Positions 31,331 through 43,300 of a DNA stretch of 64,000 nucleotides are shown here, piece after piece. The stretch spans positions 33,881,733-33,945,732 of the forward strand of contig NC_054747.1 of assembly GCF_018143015.1 (NCBI RefSeq). Direction: 5' to 3'. The stretch is from Lytechinus variegatus. Taxonomy: Eukaryota; Echinodermata; Echinoidea; Temnopleuroida; Toxopneustidae. The notes below the pieces were generated by a model, which worked only from the letters and a program-made list of their open reading frames with translations, was not told where the DNA came from and did not search any database. The position numbers were made by a program, and so were the translations under genes. Position 1 is the stretch's first letter. Each line of letters begins with the position of its first letter.

Positions 31331-34300
31331 GTAGGAAGCATTCTTGCAAATATGTTAGAGACAAGAAGACATAGGCCCGAAATCTGAACTCGGGTTTAAA
31401 TTAAACCCTGGTTTAAAGTTGTGGTTTAACTAAAGTATGTAAAGCCAATTGGGGCACAAATCCCTATTAACTCAGATGACACTCATGTTGTTCATAATTG
31501 TCTGGGAATAATAATATCTTCATTATGAAAGCAAAAGGAAACAAAAATAGTAAACATTGGAAATATACAATATAGACAGAATTTCTGAATTTTTAGCTTC
31601 TCATAATTTTTGCACAGAGTTAGACCGTGGTCTATAAGTTAAACCTGACTTCAGAATATGGGCCATGGACAACAATCACCATACCACTCATTCAATGAAC
31701 AAGGTTATGATATAACTTTGTTCTCATTTATATCTCCATGTGTGGCAAAATAAGGGTGGCAATGTTTGGCTAATTTTCTCTTTTTGTTTGGGGCAAATGC
31801 TTGATGTTTTTACACTGACAGTTTCCATTACACCTATTATTCATACAACTTGGCTCTTATTTATATTTGATACTTTAATTTTAATTTTAAATCATTTTTT
31901 TCTTAATTAAAAATTTTCTTGCCATATTACTTTCCACTAATAGAGGGCGTACACAAAATTATGCCAAAAAAACAAGTTTTTGAGCGCTCTGGTGAATACA
32001 AAAATTATTTACAAGTTATTAATGAAAAATAAATTGCAACTGTACGGAAATTAGTAATTTTGGTCACAAAAGTGATATTTTAATGATTTTTTAAAGTGTG
32101 TGCTCTGTACAACATTGGCATACCGTAGTCCTACCTGTAGATTCCCCACAGGCAGGGTGGTAGCAGTGAACAAGTGCACCATACTTGCCAATTTTAGAGT
32201 AGTCCATGTTAATTACTGAGGAAGTAGGAAGTAACCTTGCAGAACTTTCATAAATTTGACAAAGAAAAATCTAAAGAATATATGAATTATATTTAGGGGG
32301 GGGGGGCAATGGGGGCACTAATGGTTAATGGTAATTTACTGGGATTAGTTGGCAACTCACAGAATCTAACAGATAGATGGATAGATAAATAGTTTATTTG
32401 ATAAAAACCATACATCATGGCGGCCAAGCCGAATTGTGATGCATTTACATATAAATCAAAATAAATCAATACTTTAAAAATGGAATACATATTGAAATAA
32501 ATAATATATATGTGTGATTATAATGTGTACATGTGTAGCCCATTCACTTACATGTACAGTATCTCTTATTTCTTTTCATCCTAGAGCTAATTAACCTGCA
32601 ATATATAGTAACTTTAAATGTTTAATCCTAATCATCAAATCAAATCATAGATTAATCAAATCAAATCTGCCTCATCATCATGGTCCTGTTTCATAAAGAT
32701 TTATTATACTAAATAGGTTCATTATTGTGGATTGAAATAATCGCTAGAGGGTATTCGTTTGTCTCGCAATCTACTATGGTCAACAAGGAAATTCGTGATC
32801 ACTCTCGCAAAAAGTGTTCACTGGCTTTCTAGGAAATTCGTGATCACTCTCGCAAAAAGTGTTCACTAGCTTACAAGTTCACGAGCTTTCGAGTGCCGCT
32901 GCAACTCTTTATCAAGTGACACGGATTGTCCGATATCGTACTGTATTTATACTAACCTCAAAGACCGTACGCACAAACGCGAGAACAATAGGTGGGCACT
33001 GATCCGTTGTGTGATTGGTCAGGAGTTATGCAAATAAGCCGGGGGTATATGCAAATACGCCGTGGGTCGGCAATATGCAAATGAGACCAAAATTGGCGGG
33101 CTCGCTAGTTTCCCGTGGGCGGGGGTTGACTGGCTGAGCGGTCCCTCGATCGGGGCCGGGAACGATCGGGTCGGCGTGCACTGCCAGGTAAGGGGGTATT
33201 GTGCTGTCGGATGGTTCGCATCCAGAAATCGGGGATGTCGATCCCGCTGTCTCTGTTGAAATTGTTAGGACAAAGACGTATACTAATAGCCTCCTTAATC
33301 CTGCGTGTATACCAATGTCTTTCTTTGGCAATGCAATGTACACCCTCCCAATCTGGGTGGTGTTGCTTCTCCCAAGCATGTTCTGCCACCGCGGATGTGT
33401 CGGTTCGCTGTAACCGAACATCGCGCTTGTGTTCAGAAATGCGTTCAACTATCGGTCGGGCTGTCTCTCCGATGTAAGACCCGTCACATCCCTGGCAAGG
33501 AATGTTGTATACTACGCCATCACGTCTGTGATCAGGGATAGGGTCTTTGGGGCGTACAAGCTGTTTGCGTAAGGTGGTGTCTGAGCGGAAAACCGTTCGG
33601 ATACCGTGACCTTCTAATCGGCGTTTAAGTTGCAGGCCTGCCAACTACTCCTTTTTAAAAGGAGTTACTCCTTTTTTGGAAATTTTTAATATCCATTATA
33701 TCATAGGGAAAGAAAATTCCCCTTTTTTTGTCCATATATTATGTACAGTCATCTATGGGAAATATGCTGTGACTCCTATTTTGTAAATGAATCACTCCTA
33801 TTTTGTATGTTTACAGGTTGGTAGGCCTGAAGTTGTTGTGAAAGGCCATCTATGTATGGCAAGACTGTACAAGTCTTGAAAACCTTCTGATCCCTTGGTG
33901 GTTGTTTTTTCTTGAAAGTATTCTTGATAAAACGGCGTGGGTAGCCATTACTGTATAAGGCGCCACGTATGTGGGCTCTTTCTTTCGGGAGTTCAGGCGG
34001 GTGAGTTATAATACGTGCTGCTCTGTCGAACAGACATTTAATAAGACCCTTCTTGACCGATTTGTCGTGATGAGAATCGTATGGTATGTATTGGTCTGTA
34101 TGAGTGGGCTTGCGGTAGACAGAGGTGTCTTTGGACTAGCGTGTCAAGGAATGCTAATTTCCCTCCTTGTTCAGTCTCCAGAGTGAACTGGATGGACGGT
34201 TGCTGGCTGTTCATGTATGCGAGTAGGCTGTCTGCTTCGGAATTATTTACAATTATGAAAGTGTCACTTGATAAAGAGTTGCAGCGGCACTCGAAAGCTC

Positions 34301-37300
34301 GTGAACTTGTAAGCTAGTGAACACTTTTTGCGAGAGTGATCATGAATTTCCTAGAAAGCCAGTGAACACTTTTTGCGAGAGTGATCACGAATTTCCTTGT
34401 TGACCATAGTAGATTGCGAGACAAATGAATACCCTCTAGCGATTAAGATTTATTATGATAACAAATGCACAATCGACCAATCATATTGAATGATTTCAGT
34501 AGCTTTTATTCTGTCTATGCAATAACAAGTTTTATGAAATGGGTCATTGATGGGGAATTAAATATGATTGGTAAAATGGATATCAATATCTTTTCAGATG
34601 ATGGTACTCTGGAAGAAGGAAGTGATACATCTCAAGCTTTGGCTGTGGATCAAGGACCAATAGAGAATCAAGAGTAAATAATTATATCATAAAGAATGTA
34701 TTAAAGGGGGAAGTTCATCATGATAATAAGTTGGTTTTAATGAAAGAAAATTTAATAGAAATATTGGTGGAAGTTTAATTAAAATCTGTTGAAAAGACTA
34801 AACAGAATTGGTCAATTCCAGCGTAACGGACATGACGTTCAGACAAATTTTTGTAATTCAAATGTTTATACAGTAGAATTAGCAGTCTTTTGATAATTGT
34901 TACTAAGCTTATCAGACACATTTAAGTATCAGTTACATAAACATAAAATTTCAAATCGTTTTGTTGAACAGTTGCGGAGAAATTGCACTCTTTGTGAGCG
35001 TAACGGACATGACACGAAATGGACGAAGCATTTTTACCTCCTATTGCTTATCAAAATTCCTGTGAATTCTTAGATTGCATGCACCTGACATTGGTGTTAA
35101 TTTAACCTTAAGATCATGCTCTATCCATAAAATGGTGTTTAACAACAGTTTTGCAGTGCATTCTGTATTCCTAGCTCAAAATGTAGCGTAACGGACATGA
35201 CACACGAAGCGTAACGGACATGACAGTTTTGTCCACTTTTTGTAAGCGAATATAATTATTTTATTACAAGATATGGTACAAGTCTCATTGTTTACATGTT
35301 AAGGCTAGAGGTTAGAGACACATATCATAACTGGTAATCTGTAATATCTCCTATTATTTTGCAATTTGAGAGGGGGTCTTTTTGTACAATATTTATAAAA
35401 CAAAAAAATATTTAGAAAAATTTATTTTACACCGGTTAACAACAGTTAATGAGTATTTTCCAGTTACTACCATCCACCACACCTAATTAAAGGAGAAAAA
35501 GTTGATAGAAAAGATTATTTTTTTAATTCATGCCCTAATATTTGATAATATACTAGCGTAACGGACATGACACCCTTACGAAGTGAACTTCATCAGCACT
35601 TCTTAGTTTGAAAATGAAAGAAATATCAATAATGAATGTAATTATGTAACAGCAAAGTACCTTTACTAACACTCTAATGAAAAATGTGTAGATATTATTA
35701 GCAGGTATCATTAAATTAATAGCTATAGCCTAGGTGATAATTTTATATTGAATACAACGTTTATCGTACCACTACGACACACTGAGAAGACCAAATCTCA
35801 TTTTTTTGAGAAGAAAACAAAATTTACCAGACCTGTATAAATCCAAGAACATATTATGGAATGTATTGTATGATAAAGAACATGTACTAGTATTAATGTC
35901 AGTTTTAAGATTACAAAAAATGGTATTAAAATTTAATAGCAGTACCTGGAAACTGGTCTTTCATTATCGATTATGTATGAGTTGAAAGGTAATCGGAATG
36001 CTTGTAAATAGCTTCTGAGATTTTTTTTTCATTCAAAATAACTATCATCCTGAGTATAATCATCCTTTCATCAAATCTTGGATGTTCTAAATCTTACAAT
36101 CTTGCTTGCTGACAAATGTGGCTGTATCTAATTTCGTTGTATTGTCCGCGCTGCTTGTGTACAATTGAAGATACATCATTCAAATCGTGATTATGGCTGA
36201 CCAAAATACTATGATGACATAATTTATTGATCGCGCCACATTCTTTCCACGGCCCCTTTGCTTTGTGATACTGCAAAGAAGTGCCACTGTAGATTCATGG
36301 ATTCATAGAGCTACAGGTACATCATGAAACACAGATATCCGAATACAAACTTGCTTTTAAATGTGATCCCATGCCATCACTGAAGAAGTACATGTAGAGG
36401 TTGGTGAAAGTCAGATACTTTGAAGTAATATCATCAATGATCATGAATTCACAAGTTGGAGTTTTATCATGCTCCAAACTGTCAGTGCAAGAACCTAAGA
36501 TAATCAAATGTTTGTTCAAACACAAATGATGCAGATTGTGATCTGAGTATGTTGCCAGATCTAGCTGCATCTTATCCTAAAATTATGTAACATACCGTTA
36601 ATTTTCAGAAAAATCTACCAGAACAGGAGCTGAACTTTCATCATTCACCAACTTCTAAAAATAGCTTGAATGACATGCAGATTCTAGGAAATATTACATT
36701 CAGCTATCCTCAAACAATTGAGACTGACCTCAGTCTGTGACACTGAGCCTAATATTTTGTTTTTGTAAATGCTGCCATTTGCCATATATAAGGCGTCATG
36801 TCCGTTACGCGAATTGTCATGTCCGTTACGCCATTTTTATAAAAATGAGAAATGGTAAGGGAAAATAATTGCTACACATGGTAGGGGGTTTAATTCTAAC
36901 ATAGAATCTGAATCTGCAGTACCCTTAGACAAATTTCCTATAAGCTGTGAAAACTTTAAGTGAAAAACGTAACGGACATGACACTGATAATGGTAAAGAA
37001 ATCACACAAATCTGAAGACAGATTTCTGTAAAATTGATGAATGGCATAAAATCTAACGATTATTTTCTGTTGATTTAAACATTAATCAACTATTCAAAAG
37101 TTAAAAGAGACCTCTGGGACCTTGTTTGCTTTTAGTAGAGACAGGAAAGATGAATTGTTTAAAAATAGCCACATTTTTTACATTTTGCAATATACTATTC
37201 TATTTTTTTGATGATGAAAAAAACTACAAAATTTTATCAATATTGCGATTTTTCTATTGGAAATTGAGACTTTATAGATTACTTTTTAAGAAAATTTGAC

Positions 37301-40300
37301 TGCTTAAGTGAAATCTGAAACTTCATTTTTTCTCTAAAGTGAACATTTTCCATGGAACTGCCCAATTGTATTAATTTTTAAAGTTTTTATTGTGATATCA
37401 TCAATAAGAAGCTCCTTTTATGTTGGGTAATGTAAATTCTGAAAAAAAAAATGCAATTTTTTTTAAAATTGAAAGTCATTTTACTTTTAGATGACTGCAT
37501 CATTGATTATTGATACATGTATGGATTTTCATCAAACATTCACAAAAAATTGCTTTTACATCCAACTTAGTGTCAGTGTGAACTTTCCCTTCAACAAGCT
37601 TGTATTCTCAGTTTTAATACAGACTCTGGTCTAAAGACGTGGTTAAATGTGGCTGGTCAATTGTGAAACAAGTTTTTAATGTAGATTTAATACATCAGCT
37701 CACTTGACACTCAGATCATTCAAAAATGCAGTAGCTTTCTTCATCATTGAATTATCGGGAAAGTACAATCATTTCATCTTCCAATAATCTTAACACAACT
37801 AGGCCATTGCTTATAAAGCTAAACAAGACAAGTTTCTGAATCAGAATACTGGTTGATTAATAGCTTTACATGTAATTTCCTGCTGTTGGTAAAGCATGCC
37901 ATAATTAATCTTGTATGATATTGGCAAGAGATTCAAGTTTGAATTTATTATCATTATTATTATCCATTTATTACGAATGGAGTATATTTGTGTAAAAGAT
38001 GAGATCTACGATTCAGTGTAAATAGTGATTTTTTTTTATCAACTACTGGTTAAATTATTTTTTTTTTAATACATTATTCTCATGGTTAAACACATTTGGT
38101 CTACTATTAATTTGTTCTAATTGTCATTTGGTCTACATTGCTCTTTGTCAAATAGCCACTTAGTCTAATTGTCATTTAGTCAAATGGCCAGTTGATCTAC
38201 TGTACACTTCAACTTCAATTTGATTCATAAACCATTCAGATTAAGTGGTGTTAGATCAAGTGGATATAAGACAGAATGATGGCCTAACTGAAAGTTAGAT
38301 GAATGGTAAATCGGCTATTTTTATTAGACCAAGTGGTTATTTGAAAAACTGGTTTTAGACAAACTGGGATAAGACCAATCAGGATGAGACCAAACTGGTA
38401 TTAGACAAAGCAGGTATAGATTAATCAACAATCTATCAAACTTGAGTCAAATTGTCAGAATTGAAAATGTTAGTTGATTACAAATTAAGAACAAATTGCA
38501 CTGGTGCTCTGGGGAATCGCCATTCACTTCAATGTTAAAACTTGTCCAATTTTGCATATTTAGTAGTAAACAGTAGCTCCTGACAAATTCTCTTTTTTTG
38601 CCTGGTTGATACACTTTAAAGCTTGTGTATAGTTTTGGTAAATCCACCAAAATGCACCTATCACTATTCCAATTCATTGCTAGCTAATATGAATGGATAT
38701 GCCCTATAACAGTTATGATGTGGAGGATATGAAATGAAAATGTGTTTTACAGGATAAAGTTTGCGATTTTACATGGAAATTTAACTTGATCGGGTCACCC
38801 GATCAAATAAAAATATCTGTGTGTTTTGTCTTTCAATTAAATCCTATTCCAAATCATGGAATGGGCTGAAACTTTCAAGATATGTACTTTGTCTGTAATT
38901 TTCGGATATCTAATCACCAAATTTATAAGATAAGTGCTTGAATGCCCATTTTTTAAATTTAAAACAAGCATCGCCGAGAGAGGGCGTTATATATCCAAGA
39001 TTTGAATATTTGAAATTTTCTCAGAGAAGTGCAGTTGGAAAAACGGTCTCTACGCTTCAGTAAGACTGTCATAGTAGATGATATTCGATTATCAATCACA
39101 TTATTGACCCTTTACCAAAGCTATACACAGGCTTTAAGAACAAATCAGTCAAAAATGACTGGTTAATAGGGTCAGCTGGGAGAAACTGTTATTCTAGTCA
39201 TATGTTACTAGAATAGAGTTATGTCTGACTAGAATATATGTCAGAAATGTGAATATCAGTGATTGCCATATCAGTTGCTCCCAGCTGACTACTGGTCTAG
39301 TCAATTTGACCGATTTTAAGAGTGTACAAGTCCAATTAATTATATAATATTGACTGGCCTTGAGGGGAACATCAAATATATTGCCAGCAAATGAATCATA
39401 TTGGCCCGAGTCTTTAGACGAGGGCAATATGGGTCATTTAAGGGCAATATATTTGATGTTCCCCGAAAGAAGAGCCAGTCAATATTTTTATTATCATCCA
39501 AATCAGATATCTAGAGCAAAAATCATGATAATGGGGATATTTCTTTTAAAAATAGAGTTCTGTTGTGTCATGTTAATATCGGTCTAGGCTCTGCACTTTA
39601 CCATTATGACGTACTTGCAAGCGCTCGGATTCAGCGTTGTCTTTATTATGACGTATATTGTTGGTGGGCGGATCCTTATGAAGCGTATCTCTTTATACGC
39701 ATCCACAAATTCCCGGATGTGAGACCAGGGAAAATACAAAGGTATATTTTGCTTCGTCTCTGCATGCAAAGTAAATACGCGCACTGAGACCGAGGAAAAT
39801 ACAAACAATATACCTACCCTTCCCAATATTCAGAAAATGTAGGGCAATACGGTTTTGTAAATGACCAGCTCAGATGTCTGATACGGGTGATAATCTACAT
39901 TATTGAATGTTAAATAGGTTTACATAGATTTCAATGCCATGAATTTGCTCTATTTTGAATAATATGCCTTCCAAATGACCTTTCCTATCCCTCATTGAAT
40001 TTAGATTATAGGTTTTACTTCTCACAGTTTGATCACAGAATTTTTCTTTACATGTTTAATTTTTATCAGGTTGGCAAGGGTTTCACTTGCATTACGACAG
40101 CTCGGCGATGAACATGAAGCTGTATTAAGAAGAGGGTTTCTCACACCGCTATCAGGTGTACCAGGAAAAGGCAGATCAGCTCTAATACCACAATTAGGTG
40201 TAGAGGACGTAGGTCTGTTGATGTACCTATATTACCGTTACAGAATCTGGTCAGACAATAGAAAGACAGAGGGATACAGCCTTGATGACTTGATTGATCG

Positions 40301-43300
40301 GTTTGCTTCCATCGAAACATCAACAGAGAATTTCTTGCTGCTTTTCTTGGTGAAAGTTTTGTATGGTCTGCCTATCCAGAAGTATGTCATGCATATGGTA
40401 ACATGTTTAATGGTTCAGTGGCTAATGTTCACAAGACGGAGAGAAGAAAGGAGAACAAATCAGAGAAGAAATACAGAGGTAGAAAGAGAAAGTATTGGTG
40501 AGTATTTCTCACAGGAAGGTGGGGGAGAGAGGTGTTCTATTGATAAAAAATTCAGTATTGTGAATTTACATTAAAAAAATTATGAATTAGGTTGATGGTC
40601 AAAATCATGGTGATGATTATGATGATGGTGATGATGATGATGATGATTATGATGATGATGATGATGGATGTGATGATGATGAGGGTGATGATAGTGATGA
40701 TGGATGTGATTACGATGATGATGACAATGGTGATGATGATGATGAAGTTGATGATGGAGATGGTGATAGTGATGATAATGAAGATGATGGTGATAATGTT
40801 GATCATAATATGGTCTTCATCAAGGTGACAGTGAAGATGACAATGGTGCTAGTAATAATAATTTAAAAAAAATAATTATTTTCCACAATTTAATTCAGAA
40901 AATATATTTATCAAAATATAATTTTTTCCTATTTCTCCCACCATGTATCTTTCAGATGTTAATGAAGCTCAATGGGAATTCATAACAGACACTCCCCGAG
41001 AGCTGGTCCTCCAAGAGAATGAAGCAATTATTTCATCAGGGGTCAAATTCTCACCATCCGGTGCTAAACTCAGCAAACCTCTCAAGGTCACATTGGACCA
41101 CAATGCATATTTCTCTCATCCAACACGTGCAGAAATTGTCTTCTACACACGCAGCAATGGTAAATGTGATAGTTTATTAACAATAATACATAAAACTGAG
41201 TGCTTGAGTGGAAAAGCAGTGCACGTGGAAATACATTTAGGTGCTTAGGCTATTGCCAAATGTGCACCATCTGAAACACAAGCTTTCGCTGCATTGCCAA
41301 TGACAGAGCAGTGCATTATTTGTTTTATAAAATGATAACGCTGAAACCATGAGTCTTTAAAAGGGTTTAAAGTACAATTTGGGTGCCCTTATTCATCTTC
41401 TCGATAGTGCCAATATGCTTGGTTTTACAATGTCACTTTTTTTTCACATAGTGGAATTGGTTAAATATCAGCTGATGGGTTATGGCCAATTGCCATGCTT
41501 GAAATATTTAATTTTTGTCTCACCTGCGAAGCAAAGTGTGACTATAGGCGCCGCTTTTCCGACGGCAGCGGCGGCGGCGTCAACATCAAATCTTAACCTG
41601 AGGTTAAGTTTTTGAAATGACGTCATAACTTAGAATGTATATGGACCTAGTTAATAAAACTTGGCCATAAGGTTAATCAAGTATTACTGAACATCCTATT
41701 AGAGTTTCATGTCACATGACCAAGGTCAAAGGTCATTTAGGGTCAATGAACTTAGACCATGTTGGAGGATTCAACATCGAAATCTTAACCTGAGGTTAAG
41801 TTTTTGAAATGTCATCATAACTTAGAAAATATATGGACCTAGTTCATGAAACTTGGACATAAGGTTAATCAAGTATCACTGAACATCCTGCATGAGTTTC
41901 ATGTCACATGACCAAGGTCAAAGGTCATTTAGGGTCAATGAACTTTGGCCGAATTGGGGATATCTGTTGAATTCCCATCATAACTTTGAAAGTTTATGGA
42001 TCTGATTCATGAAACTTGGACATATAGTAATCAAGCATCACTGAAAATTTTGTGCAAGTTTCAGGTCTCATGATTAAGGTCAAAGGTCATTTAGGGTCAA
42101 TGAACTTTGGCCGAATCGGGGGTATCTGTTGAATTACCATCATAACTTTGAAAGTTTATTGGTCTAGTTAATTAAACTTGGACATTAGAGTAATCAAGTA
42201 TCACTGAATATCCTGTGCGCGTTTCAGGTGACATGACCAAGGTCAAAGGTCAATGAACTTTGGCCAAATTGGGTGTATCTGTTGAATTACCATCATAACT
42301 TTGAAAGTTTATGGATCTGATTCATGAAACTTGTACATAAGAGTAATCAAGTATCACTGAACATCCTGTTTAAGTTTCAGGTCACATGATTAAGGTCAAA
42401 GGTCATGTAAGGTCAATGAACTTTGGCCATGTTGGGGTTTTTTGTTGAATAACCATCATATCTCTGTAAGTTTATTGGTCAAGTTCATAAAAAGAGGACA
42501 TAAGAGTAACCATGTATCACTGAACATCTTGTGCGAGTTAGAGTAGTATTCAAAGTCAGCACTGCTGCTATATTGAACCGCGTGATGCAGGTGAGACGGC
42601 CAGAGGCATTCCACTTGTTTAAAATTATATTTCACTTTATAATAGTCTAAGTACAGTATATGGGGGATGCGGGGGGGGGGGGGGGTTCCTCACCACAACA
42701 TTCCGCATAATATGCAGTTTCATTAAAAAATGTCATTATTTTTGCTTGAATTAATATTTATTACTATGATACTGATGATAGAGTTAACTTCTGTTCCATG
42801 TAAAAATTTTTGTTATTGTTCATCAGTTTATTCTTTTGACGATTTTTATCATTTTTCTACTATCATGCTTGTAGATTCGGAATCTTTTGAAAAAATCTCT
42901 TCATCTATCAACGGTTATCCACGTTGTGAGGTCAGGACCAAGGACTTGGATTTCTTTGTTGATCATTTCTCAGAGTGGTGGATCGTCGCCGTTTTTACCC
43001 GCTATTTTATCGGGAAGAGGATCAATTGCACGCCGTTCTTTCGCCCACCTGCGACAAAGGGTTTCTCCCATATTATGATTCTATGCTTGTATGATGACCT
43101 TACAGAAGTTATTAAGGTAATGTTAGAGTCAGCAAAATGAAAGATTGGATTTTTTTTAACGAAATAAGTTTGTTTGCAAAGAAAGTATGAAAATTAGAGA
43201 GGCAGGATGGTGATTGTTTGAACAAGTTTGTACAAATTCAGGCAAACCATAAAACTTTGCGTACAAATTCAAGGCATTACTTGCATCATAATGACATCAA

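Larger units (their letters stand above)
32708..34444 (-). mobile_element. 5'-truncated Penelope-like element with inverted terminal copies
   Basis: Bounded by a perfect 12-bp target duplication AAGATTTATTAT (32696-32707 and 34445-34456). It codes on the minus strand for the end of a Penelope-type reverse transcriptase followed by a GIY-YIG endonuclease. Two 184-bp copies of the terminal repeat lie in inverted orientation (32739-32922 and 34261-34444), each with a tandem pair of ~42-bp units (TTCGTGATCACTCTCGCAAAAAG). The arrangement, a full downstream repeat plus an inverted upstream copy, is usual for truncated PLE insertions. It landed in a fold-back MITE, and another small element (33633-33829) later landed in it. 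Confidence 0.85.

Noticed and set aside
33026..33541. Plus-strand and other-frame ORFs over the Penelope endonuclease
   Set aside because: Shadows of the minus-strand GIY-YIG frame, which has the conserved residues.
40070..40497. Full BCL-2 fold with BH1 and BH2 in exon 3
   Set aside because: No NWGR-type BH1 or W..GGW BH2 motif can be found; only BH4-like and BH3-like segments are supported.
40552..40828. Ile-rich and Met-rich ORFs over the (GAT)n array
   Set aside because: Products of the trinucleotide repeat in intron 3.
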